Of a DNA stretch of 6,076 nucleotides, positions 1 through 5,956 are shown in pieces; the first letter of the stretch is position 1; each line of letters opens with the position of its first letter. Position numbers and translations under genes: made by a program. The notes below the pieces were generated by a model that had not been told where the DNA came from, made no database searches, and worked only from the letters and a program-made list of their open reading frames with translations. This DNA is from Porticoccus sp. (GTDB taxonomy: Bacteria > Pseudomonadota > Gammaproteobacteria > Pseudomonadales > Porticoccaceae), in contig NYXF01000118.1 in NCBI GenBank assembly GCA_002685455.1, forward strand, positions 1-6,076, in the 5' to 3' direction.

Positions 1-1
1 C

Positions 2-256
2 ATTAAACCTAATCTATTAGTGATGGTGGGCATTTGTACTCATTTGGGCTGTTCGCCAACACCAAAATTAAAAGATGGCGGTGATATGGGTAATAATTGG
101 GAAGGTGGTTTTTTCTGTCCCTGTCATGGTTCAAAGTTTGATCTTGCAGGAAGGGTATATGCTGGAGTCCCAGCACCTACAAATTTAGATGTACCACCAC
201 ATTCTTATGAAACAGATAATATAGTAGTTATTGGCGTAGACCAGGAGGCTAGCTGA
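2..256 (+). CDS. petA: Rieske iron-sulfur subunit of cytochrome bc1 complex, C-terminal part (5' end outside window)
   Basis: This is the C-terminal 84 residues of the ubiquinol-cytochrome c reductase iron-sulfur protein, which moves electrons from quinol at the Qo site to cytochrome c1 on the periplasmic side. The frame is open from base 2, so the gene begins upstream and the GTG and ATG codons at 20-25 are internal. Both cluster-binding boxes are visible: CTHLGC (residues 12-17 of the fragment) and CPCHGS (39-44). By family knowledge, Cys12, His14, Cys39 and His42 bind the [2Fe-2S] cluster, and Cys17 and Cys41 form the stabilising disulfide. The region after the second box ([15 protein letters not shown]) is typical of the family. 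The N-terminal membrane anchor and twin-arginine signal lie outside the window. The TGA stop overlaps the ATG of the next gene by one base (TGATG), which suggests translational coupling within a pet operon. Confidence 0.96.
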   Translation: MKPNLLVMVGICTHLGCSPTPKLKDGGDMGNNWEGGFFCPCHGSKFDLAGRVYAGVPAPTNLDVPPHSYETDNIVVIGVDQEAS

Positions 257-2283
257 TGTTAGTGGCATTACGTGATTGGATAGATGCGCGCTTACCGATT
301 ATGCGTGCATGGAACACCCATATGGCCAAGTATTATGCCCCCAAAAATTTTAATTTTTGGTATTATTTTGGCGTTTTATCACTAGTTGTGTTGATCATAC
401 AATTAGTTTCTGGCATTTGGCTATTAATGAGCTTTGAGGGATCATCAGAAAGAGCTTTTGCATCAGTCGAGTACATAATGCGAGATGTAGATTATGGCTG
501 GATTATTAGATATATACATTCTACTGGAGCATCAGCCTTTTTCTTGGTCATATATTTACATATGTTTCGTGGCTTAATTTACGGTTCATACAAGGCTCCA
601 AGAGAGTTAGTATGGATTTTTGGTATGACCATTTATGTAGCATTGATGGCAGAAGCCTTCATGGGTTATGTTCTTCCTTGGGGTCAAATGTCTTTTTGGG
701 GCGCACAGGTGATAATTTCATTATTTGGCGCAATACCTGTTATTGGCGAGGACATAGTTCAATGGGTTAGAGGTGATTACTTAATTTCGGGGATCACGTT
801 GAATAGATTTATGTCTCTTCATGTTGTAGCTTTGCCGATCATTTTGCTCGCTCTAGTTGTGTTGCACCTCCTCGCGTTGCATGAAGTGGGCTCTAATAAC
901 CCAGATGGAGTGGATATTAAGAAAAACAAGGATGCAAACGGTATACCTAGAGATGGAATTCCCTTCCATCCATATTATACGGTTCATGACTTGGTACCTA
1001 TCACAGTGTTTCTATTCGTGTTTTGTTTTATTTTATTTTTTATGCCCGAAATGGGTGGTTATTTTCTAGAGTACGCAAATTTTGAAATTGCTAACCCTTT
1101 AAAAACTCCTGAGCATATCGCTCCAGTCTGGTATTTCACTCCTTTCTATTCAATGCTAAGAGCAGTTCCAGATAAGTTTGCTGGATTTCTGGTAATGGCT
1201 GCAGCTATAGCAATTTTATTTGTACTGCCATGGCTTGATCGAAGTCCAGTTAGATCAATGCGCTACAAAGGCAGTTTTAGTCGCGGAGCTATACTAGTTT
1301 TTGCTGCTTCTTTCGTTATTCTGGGTGTTCTCGGTGTAAAAGCACCTACCCCGGAGCGTACTTTATTGGCTCAAATTTGCACCGGCCTGTACTTTTTATT
1401 TTTTATTGCTATGCCTTTTTGGACCCGGATAGAGAAGACTAAGCCAGAACCAGAGAGAGTTACTATGGATGGAGGGATGGGCCCCTGGAAAACTACATTG
1501 GCTGCATCGGTTGTCATGTTTTTGATATGGGCACCGCTGAAAGCAGTAGGAGCTGAATCTGCTTTCAAATGTGGCGCTATCCCTTGCGATGAATTCAACG
1601 CTGATTTGTCTGATAAATCTTCACTCCAAAATGGAGCCAAATTATTTGTGAATTCCTGTATGGGTTGTCATTCCGCGAAATATTCTCGTTGGGATAGAGT
1701 AGCTAGAGATTTGAAGATACCACCAAACTTAGTTAAAGATAACCTTATTTATGCAGATCAAAAATTTGGCGCTTTAATGGATATTTCAATGCCAGCAGAC
1801 AAAGCCAAGGCATGGTTCGGTGCAACACCGCCAGATTTAACTTTAGTTGCACGGTCCCGTTCCCCAGAGTGGCTCTATACATACTTAAGAAATTTTTATT
1901 CGGATCCAAGTCGCCCTCTTGGGGTAAATAACAAGGTCTTTAAGGATGTTGGGATGCCACACGTTTTATTGGAAATGCAAGGCCTTCAAGAATGTGCTCC
2001 TGGACCAGTACTAGCTGCTAACGGTGGCATTAAGAGAGATATTTTTACTCGTGAAGACATATTAGAAAACCCATGTGGCCGCTACAATCTTATTAGCGAA
2101 GGCAGTTTATCACCTAAAGACTTTGACAAAGAAATGTATGACTTAGTAAATTTTTTGGCTTATATTGCAGAGCCGATGGCTGACGATCGAAAAAGAATCG
2201 GAACTTACGCACTCCTTTTTCTTGCATTCTTATTTATTTGGGTTTGGCTATTAAATAGAGAATATTGGAAAGACATTCATTAA
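256..2283 (+). CDS. petBC: Cytochrome b / cytochrome c1 fusion protein of the bc1 complex
   Basis: One uninterrupted 675-residue frame encodes two subunits normally made separately in gammaproteobacteria. Residues 1 to about 400 are cytochrome b. Heme-ligand histidines are H88 and H102 in helix B and H189 and H204 in helix D. The Qo-site motif appears as PVWY (290-293). There are about eight hydrophobic helices, near 36-58, 82-108, 118-140, 182-208, 247-264, 309-326, 344-361 and 372-390. Residues 413-430 form a hydrophobic segment ending in AVGA|ES, which looks like the old cytochrome c1 signal peptide with a plausible signal peptidase site after A433. Residues 434-675 are cytochrome c1: heme motif CMGCH (468-472), probable axial Met567 in VGMPHV, and a C-terminal anchor (about 648-666) ending REYWKDIH. 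With eight cytochrome b helices, the linker would be cytoplasmic and the c1 head periplasmic, as needed. The precedent is the fbcH polyprotein of Bradyrhizobium, which is cleaved after translation. Cleavage here is inferred. The start is fixed by the TGATG overlap with petA. Confidence 0.95.
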   Translation: MLVALRDWIDARLPIMRAWNTHMAKYYAPKNFNFWYYFGVLSLVVLIIQLVSGIWLLMSFEGSSERAFASVEYIMRDVDYGWIIRYIHSTGASAFFLVIYLHMFRGLIYGSYKAPRELVWIFGMTIYVALMAEAFMGYVLPWGQMSFWGAQVIISLFGAIPVIGEDIVQWVRGDYLISGITLNRFMSLHVVALPIILLALVVLHLLALHEVGSNNPDGVDIKKNKDANGIPRDGIPFHPYYTVHDLVPITVFLFVFCFILFFMPEMGGYFLEYANFEIANPLKTPEHIAPVWYFTPFYSMLRAVPDKFAGFLVMAAAIAILFVLPWLDRSPVRSMRYKGSFSRGAILVFAASFVILGVLGVKAPTPERTLLAQICTGLYFLFFIAMPFWTRIEKTKPEPERVTMDGGMGPWKTTLAASVVMFLIWAPLKAVGAESAFKCGAIPCDEFNADLSDKSSLQNGAKLFVNSCMGCHSAKYSRWDRVARDLKIPPNLVKDNLIYADQKFGALMDISMPADKAKAWFGATPPDLTLVARSRSPEWLYTYLRNFYSDPSRPLGVNNKVFKDVGMPHVLLEMQGLQECAPGPVLAANGGIKRDIFTREDILENPCGRYNLISEGSLSPKDFDKEMYDLVNFLAYIAEPMADDRKRIGTYALLFLAFLFIWVWLLNREYWKDIH

Positions 2284-2292
2284 CAACTGCTT

Positions 2293-2325
2293 GGGCAAAT
2301 CAGTTTTATTGCCCTTTATTTTTTT
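2293..2325 (+). terminator. Intrinsic terminator-like hairpin after the pet genes
   Basis: A six-pair stem, GGGCAA (2293-2298) with TTGCCC (2309-2314), encloses a 10-base loop and is followed at once by a T-rich tract (2315-2325, TTTATTTTTTT). It begins 10 bases after the cytochrome gene's stop codon and lies just before sspA. The stem is short and the tract is broken by one A, so it may be leaky and let some transcription through into sspA. Confidence 0.7.
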
Positions 2326-2335
2326 AAACTAAATC

Positions 2336-2349
2336 GAGGTTTCATTATG
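2336..2349 (+). promoter_or_regulatory. Ribosome binding site and start of sspA, identical copy of the thiolase start region
   Basis: GAGGT (2336-2340) is complementary to the anti-Shine-Dalgarno end of 16S rRNA and sits six bases before the ATG at 2347. The whole 14-base block GAGGTTTCATTATG recurs exactly at 3496-3509 in front of the thiolase. The wider 20-base windows (2331-2350 and 3491-3510) match at 18 positions. Confidence 0.75.
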
Positions 2350-2973
2350 GGGATTGTTGCAAAACGATCATCCATGACATTTTATTCTGATCCGACGTGT
2401 CACTATAGTCATCGGGTTCGTATTGTCTTGGCAGAAAAGGGAGTTACTGTAGATATCGAGGATATTGATAATCAGTCGATTCCAGAAGAAATAATGGCTA
2501 TCAATCCATATGGTACATTACCAACACTAATCGATCGTGATCTTGCTTTATATGAAACGAAGGTTATGATGGAATATTTAGACGAAAGATTTCCCCACCC
2601 ACCTTTATTACCTGTTTACCCTGTTGCAAGAGCGCTAAATCGACAATATATATATCGCATAGAAAAAGATTGCAGCTCGCAAATAGATTTGATCATCAAC
2701 ACATCGGATACACAAGTAATAGACGGGGCAAAAAAAGAACTTCAAGATAGTCTAATTAGTCTTGCTCCAATTTTTACCGATCTTCCTTTTTTCATGAGCG
2801 AGCATTTTACTTTAGTGGACTGCTGTTTAGGGCCAATTTTGTGGCGGTTAAAAAGCCTCAATATCGATATTCCTGATCATCGTCAAACAAAACCTTTGTT
2901 TGACTATATGAATAGAATCTTTGAACGTGAATCTTTCCAAGAGAGCCTATCTGAGTTTGAAAGCGAGCTGTAG
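2347..2973 (+). CDS. sspA: Stringent starvation protein A (RNA polymerase-associated, GST fold)
   Basis: This 208-residue protein matches SspA closely in length and sequence. SspA is a glutathione-S-transferase-fold protein that binds the sigma70 RNA polymerase holoenzyme and alters promoter use in starvation, acid stress and phage development. The N-terminal thioredoxin-like domain (about 10-85) contains YSHRVRIVLAEKGV (20-33) and NPYGTLPTLIDR (53-64). The hallmark segment RFPHPPLLPVYPVAR (81-95) includes the PHP surface loop (83-85), which in E. coli SspA is needed for activity. The all-helical C-terminal domain (about 95-200) contains RIEKD (104-108), LVDCCLGPILWRL (156-168) and a final RIFERESFQESL. 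A cysteine at position 18 lies in the fold's usual thiol region (DPTCHYSH), where E. coli SspA has no cysteine, so this copy is not necessarily redox-active. The start is supported by a good GAGGT site six bases upstream. Its order relative to the pet genes and sspB is the usual gammaproteobacterial arrangement. Confidence 0.96.
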   Translation: MGIVAKRSSMTFYSDPTCHYSHRVRIVLAEKGVTVDIEDIDNQSIPEEIMAINPYGTLPTLIDRDLALYETKVMMEYLDERFPHPPLLPVYPVARALNRQYIYRIEKDCSSQIDLIINTSDTQVIDGAKKELQDSLISLAPIFTDLPFFMSEHFTLVDCCLGPILWRLKSLNIDIPDHRQTKPLFDYMNRIFERESFQESLSEFESEL

Positions 2974-3055
2974 CTGATAAGGTAATGCTTTGTATAAAGT
3001 TAATAGTTTAATTCCTTTTTTGTGTATTGAGCAATAATAATCGATAACCACAACT

Positions 3056-3496
3056 ATGAATATGACATCAAACAAACCCTATTTAATAAAAGCTATATAT
3101 GAATGGATCGTTGATAATAAATTGACTCCATATGTATCAGTTGATGCTCATCAGCCAGGGGTTGAAGTCCCCCAAAGTTATGCAACAAGGGATGGAGAAA
3201 TTGTGTTAAATTTATCTCCCCGTGCAGTTTCAAAATTAGTTATGAATAAGGATAAGATTTCATTTAATACAAGTTTTGGTGGAATACCAGCAGAAATTTT
3301 TTTGCCAATTCAATCTATAGTTGGAATCTATGCTCAAGAAAATGGTCAAGGAATGATTTTCCAAGTAGAAAATCCCAGAGAGCCTGATCCTTCAGGTCCA
3401 GGACCTGTAAAATCGCTTGCTTCATCTGGTAAGATATCAAAAGATAGGCCACCTAGGGTTAAAGCCAAAAGGCCCTCATTAAAAATAGTTAAATAG
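3056..3496 (+). CDS. sspB: ClpXP protease specificity-enhancing factor SspB
   Basis: This 146-residue adaptor tethers ssrA-tagged and some other substrates to the ClpX unfoldase. The folded substrate-binding domain spans about 6-106. Family stretches include YLIKAIYEWIVDNKLTPY (9-26), GEIVLNLSPRAV (47-58), ISFNTSFGGIP (68-78) and IVGIYAQENGQGMIF (88-102). A proline-, glycine- and lysine-rich flexible linker (107-138) follows. The last eight residues, RPSLKIVK, match the ClpX-binding tail of E. coli SspB (RPALRVVK). The protein is about 20 residues shorter than the E. coli one, and its linker is basic towards the end rather than strongly acidic. The start could be ATG 3056 or ATG 3062. Neither has a clear Shine-Dalgarno sequence, so initiation may be weak or structure-dependent. 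It follows sspA after 82 bases in which I see no terminator, so co-transcription is likely. Its stop codon nearly abuts the thiolase start. Confidence 0.95.
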   Translation: MNMTSNKPYLIKAIYEWIVDNKLTPYVSVDAHQPGVEVPQSYATRDGEIVLNLSPRAVSKLVMNKDKISFNTSFGGIPAEIFLPIQSIVGIYAQENGQGMIFQVENPREPDPSGPGPVKSLASSGKISKDRPPRVKAKRPSLKIVK

Positions 3497-3509
3497 AGGT
3501 TTCATTATG
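3496..3509 (+). promoter_or_regulatory. Ribosome binding site and start of the thiolase, identical copy of the sspA start region
   Basis: GAGGT (3496-3500) followed by TTCATT and the ATG at 3507 forms a well-spaced Shine-Dalgarno site. The first G is also the last base of the sspB TAG stop, so termination of sspB and initiation of the thiolase are adjacent and probably coupled. The block is base-for-base the same as 2336-2349. Confidence 0.75.
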
Positions 3510-4685
3510 TCTGATCCAATAGTTATAGTCGGAATGGCGAGAACACCAATTGGCAGTATGCAGGGTCAATTCTCTGGTATCCCTTCAACTCAATTAGGAG
3601 GTGCAGCTATAAAAGCTGCTGTTGAGCGCTCAGGCGCGCCTTCAAACAGAATTAATTCGGTTGATATGGGATGCGTATTGTCCGCAGGTCTTAGACAAGC
3701 TCCAGCTAGACAATCCTCTATATATGCAGGTCTGCCTGTCTCCGTGAACTGCACTACTATTAATAAAGTTTGTGGTTCTGGTATGAAGGCATTTATGAAC
3801 GCATACGACAGCTTGTCCCTCGGTAATACTAATATCTCGGTTGCAGGGGGAATGGAAAGTATGACTAATGCCCCATACTTAATGACTCAAGGAAGGGGAG
3901 GATATCGTTTTGGTGATGCCACTATTTATGATCATATGACATTAGACGGCTTAGAAGACGCTTACACAAAGGAAGCGATGGGGTTATTTGCTGAAGAAAC
4001 GTGCACTAAATATAATTTTAGTCGCGAGGATCAAGACGCTTTTGCTATAACCTCACTTGAAAGAGCTAAAAATGCTAGTGAGTCAGGAAAGTTCAATGCT
4101 GAAATTGTTCCTTATACCGTTAAAACACGCCGAGGCGACATTTCGTACGATAAAGATGAGCAGCCAAGCAAAGGTAACAAAGATAAAATTCCAAAATTAA
4201 GACCAGCCTTCAGAAAAGACGGGTCTGTGACAGCTGCAAACTCCAGCTCAATAAGTGACGGAGCCGCTGCACTGGTGCTGACTAGATTATCAGTTGCAAA
4301 AGAGCTTGGCCTAAAGCCTTTAGCTAAAGTTGCAGAATATGCAAGTAACTCTCAGGAACCAGAATGGTTCACTACAGCCCCAGTGGGCGCTATAAAAAAA
4401 TTATTGAAATCTCTAAACTGGTCAACAGAAGATGTAGATTTATATGAAATTAATGAAGCCTTCGCAGTTGTTACTATGGCTGCGATGAAAGAGTTGGACT
4501 TACCTCATGAGAAAGTTAACGTTCATGGAGGTGCATGCGCCCTTGGTCATCCTATTGGTGCTTCTGGTGCTAGAATTATTGTTACGCTTTTGTCATCGAT
4601 GCAAGCATACGCCAAGAAAAAAGGTGTTGCTGCTATATGTATAGGAGGCGGTGAAGCACTTGCAGTTGCTCTTGAATTAATGTAA
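3507..4685 (+). CDS. Acetyl-CoA C-acetyltransferase-type thiolase
   Basis: This is a full-length (392-residue) type II thiolase. The family condenses two acetyl-CoA to acetoacetyl-CoA, or runs the reverse cleavage, in the cytoplasm. Catalytic features are all visible: nucleophile Cys89 in NKVCGSGMKA, the NEAFA motif (316-320, Asn316), His348 in GHPIGASGAR, and Cys378 in CIGGGEA. AGGMESMTNAPY (113-124) and SVTAANSSSISDGAAA (240-255) are also standard. Length and motifs point to the short-chain acetoacetyl-CoA thiolase group (AtoB/PhaA-like) rather than the longer FadA or FadI proteins. The exact substrate cannot be told from sequence alone, so no symbol is given. It starts 10 bases after sspB and probably shares its transcript. 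No hydratase, dehydrogenase, polyhydroxyalkanoate synthase or CoA-transferase gene lies beside it, so its pathway (ketone-body or amino-acid breakdown, PHA, or isoprenoid supply) is open. From memory, the same locus in Pseudomonas lacks this gene. Confidence 0.94.
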   Translation: MSDPIVIVGMARTPIGSMQGQFSGIPSTQLGGAAIKAAVERSGAPSNRINSVDMGCVLSAGLRQAPARQSSIYAGLPVSVNCTTINKVCGSGMKAFMNAYDSLSLGNTNISVAGGMESMTNAPYLMTQGRGGYRFGDATIYDHMTLDGLEDAYTKEAMGLFAEETCTKYNFSREDQDAFAITSLERAKNASESGKFNAEIVPYTVKTRRGDISYDKDEQPSKGNKDKIPKLRPAFRKDGSVTAANSSSISDGAAALVLTRLSVAKELGLKPLAKVAEYASNSQEPEWFTTAPVGAIKKLLKSLNWSTEDVDLYEINEAFAVVTMAAMKELDLPHEKVNVHGGACALGHPIGASGARIIVTLLSSMQAYAKKKGVAAICIGGGEALAVALELM

Positions 4686-4710
4686 ATGCTCCGCTATTAA
4701 TTGATCATGA

Positions 4711-4749
4711 TTTTGTCCTTAGACTCAATCAGTATATTCAAGGACAGAA
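4711..4749. repeat. Inverted repeat across the convergent gene ends
   Basis: TTTTGTCCTT (4711-4720) can pair with AAGGACAGA (4740-4748) plus one further A. This gives a stem of about ten pairs, including one G-T pair (4713 with 4747), around a 19-base loop. It lies between the thiolase stop and the dolP stop and contains the dolP stop in the loop. No T-run follows the stem on either strand, so it is not a standard intrinsic terminator. It might act as a 3' stabilising or Rho-linked structure, or be chance. Confidence 0.3.
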
Positions 4750-5297
4750 ACCACTCTTATTGCCCCACTAATTTCGCTGGCAAGTTGCAGGACTATTTTT
4801 GCATTTTCTTGAGAAATCAGGCCCATTAAATAAATTACACCATTTTCTGTGATGACCTTAATTGTCGAAGATTCAATTTCATCGCTAGCCATCAGCTTAG
4901 TTTTAAGCTTCGCAGATAACCACGCATCATTAGTTCTGGCAATCAAAGAAGTGGGCCCGCTTATTTTAATTTCGTTATAAACTTGACGTACACCTCTATA
5001 TTTTCTCGCCACCTCAGCAGCAAGGCTCCTAGCCTCTGCTGACGGAACTTGACCTGTCAGCAGCACTATACGATTATATGAATTTATATTTATATTAGAA
5101 TCCTGTAGTTCAGGCCCTGCTTTTTTTAAATTAACGCCAATTGAGGTCTCAAGCTCCCAGTCGTCAATATCGGTTCCTATAGAAATTTTTTCTGGTTGCG
5201 GCTGTATTGGATTTTCAGTTGCAACATGAATAATCTCAGTACATCCTGCTAAAAAAAAAGCATAAAGAATAATTACGCTTATCAAACGTCTCGGCAT
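4725..5297 (-). CDS. dolP: BON-domain outer-membrane lipoprotein DolP (YraP)
   Basis: This 190-residue protein matches DolP (formerly YraP), an outer-membrane lipoprotein that binds anionic phospholipids, localises to the division site and supports envelope integrity. The N-terminus is a lipoprotein signal: Arg3-Arg4, a hydrophobic core (5-17), and the lipobox LAGC with the lipidated cysteine at 19. Residue +2 is Thr rather than Asp, consistent with Lol-dependent sorting to the outer membrane. Two BON domains follow. BON1 spans about 47-113 (RIVLLTGQV at 76-84, VYNEI at 106-110). BON2 spans about 122-189 (NDAWLSAKLKTKL at 123-135, ITENGVIYLMGL at 149-160). The length is almost the same as the E. 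coli protein (191). The ATG overlaps the diaA stop (TAATG) and has a strong GGAGGAG site about seven bases upstream, inside the end of diaA. This gives tight translational coupling. Confidence 0.95.
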   Translation of the reverse strand: MPRRLISVIILYAFFLAGCTEIIHVATENPIQPQPEKISIGTDIDDWELETSIGVNLKKAGPELQDSNININSYNRIVLLTGQVPSAEARSLAAEVARKYRGVRQVYNEIKISGPTSLIARTNDAWLSAKLKTKLMASDEIESSTIKVITENGVIYLMGLISQENAKIVLQLASEISGAIRVVSVLEYTD

Positions 5298-5881
5298 TAG
5301 CTTTCTCCTCCAAATAATTGTTTATCTATAAGTTCACATAAACAAAATACACTTAACATCTGAAGTTCACTTATTTGATGTACATCGTTATGTTCGATTC
5401 TCAGCTCTATGTCCTCGTTATTAAGCAAAGCAGACAAGTCTGTATCTCCTTTCCCGGTAAGAGCTATTATCTCCATAGACTTATCATGTGCTGCTTGAAT
5501 AGCTTGGACTAGATTGCTAGGATTGGTACCAGAGCTAAATATAATTAACAAGTCTCCAGACTGGCCTAAAGCAGAAATTTGCTTACTAAATAGCTGGCTT
5601 TTTCCATCCCTGTGGCATATTGACGTAAGTATCCCACTTTCATTTAAACATATTGCTGGTAATCCTGGACGCTCAAGTTCGTATTGAAGCAAAAGAGCTT
5701 CAGTTATTATATTTGCCATATAGCCAGCCAAACCATTACCACAAGAAAGTACTTTATAGCCTTTAAGTAGCTGTTCGACTACTTTCTGGCCTGCAGATAC
5801 AATCTGTGGTGCTAATATAGGAGCACTAATTTCTTTGGCTTGAACGCTTTGATTGAAATGAGAAAGAACAATTTTTTTCAT
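5297..5881 (-). CDS. diaA: SIS-domain DnaA initiator-associating protein DiaA (GmhA-related)
   Basis: This 194-residue single SIS-domain protein belongs to the DiaA/GmhA family. In E. coli, DiaA is a homotetramer that binds several DnaA molecules and promotes timely initiation at oriC, whereas its relative GmhA is a heptose phosphate isomerase. Recognisable segments are KVLSCGNG (43-50), LERPGLPAICLN (69-80), ISALGQSGDLLIIFSSG (102-118), MEIIALTGKG (136-145) and the C-terminal LCELIDKQLF (181-190). The Leu-Phe at 189-190 aligns with the E. coli DiaA residues reported as important for DnaA contact. The sugar-phosphate loops differ from isomerases: CGNG is followed by LAGYMAN instead of the GmhA-type GSAADAQ, which argues against isomerase activity. 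Position next to dolP is the classic DiaA context. The ATG at 5881-5879 has no strong Shine-Dalgarno. yraN, usual upstream, is absent within the 195 bases available here. Confidence 0.88.
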   Translation of the reverse strand: MKKIVLSHFNQSVQAKEISAPILAPQIVSAGQKVVEQLLKGYKVLSCGNGLAGYMANIITEALLLQYELERPGLPAICLNESGILTSICHRDGKSQLFSKQISALGQSGDLLIIFSSGTNPSNLVQAIQAAHDKSMEIIALTGKGDTDLSALLNNEDIELRIEHNDVHQISELQMLSVFCLCELIDKQLFGGES

Positions 5882-5908
5882 AATGCCATGCTTTGTAAAT
5901 CACAGTTA

Positions 5909-5914
5909 ATTATA
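5909..5914 (-). promoter_or_regulatory. Candidate -10 element for diaA-dolP
   Basis: On the minus strand the hexamer TATAAT lies about 28 bases upstream of the diaA start codon, which would place transcription initiation near 5902 with a ~20-base leader. A good TTGACA-like -35 box is not seen at 16-18 bases upstream; the surroundings are simply AT-rich. A consensus -10 can arise by chance in such DNA. Confidence 0.3.
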
Positions 5915-5956
5915 TAAACAATTAAACTACATTTTAGCTTATCATTTGTTGTTTTG

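Noticed and set aside
290..293. Broken PEWY motif in cytochrome b (codons for residues 290-293 read PVWY)
   Set aside because: As I recall, PVWY is the usual form in beta- and gammaproteobacterial cytochrome b, so it is not an anomaly. The coordinates given here are residue numbers; the codons lie at 1123-1134.
857..1069. 70-codon plus-strand frame inside the cytochrome b region
   Set aside because: It overlaps the strongly supported cytochrome b coding in another frame, resembles no family I know, and looks like an out-of-frame shadow.
1371..1640. 89-codon minus-strand frame opposite the b/c1 junction
   Set aside because: It is antisense to conserved coding sequence, has no recognisable motif or ribosome binding site, and is best explained as a shadow.
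2974..3055. Promoter for sspB in the sspA-sspB gap
   Set aside because: The gap is AT-rich, but I could not find a -35/-10 pair with acceptable match and spacing, so none is claimed.
4711..4749. Bidirectional intrinsic terminator for the thiolase and dolP
   Set aside because: The stem is real on paper, but the loop is long and no T-run follows it on either strand, so only an inverted repeat is listed.
5297..5881. Heptose phosphate isomerase GmhA
   Set aside because: The isomerase-type loop residues are replaced and the dolP neighbour and C-terminal LIDKQLF point to DiaA instead.
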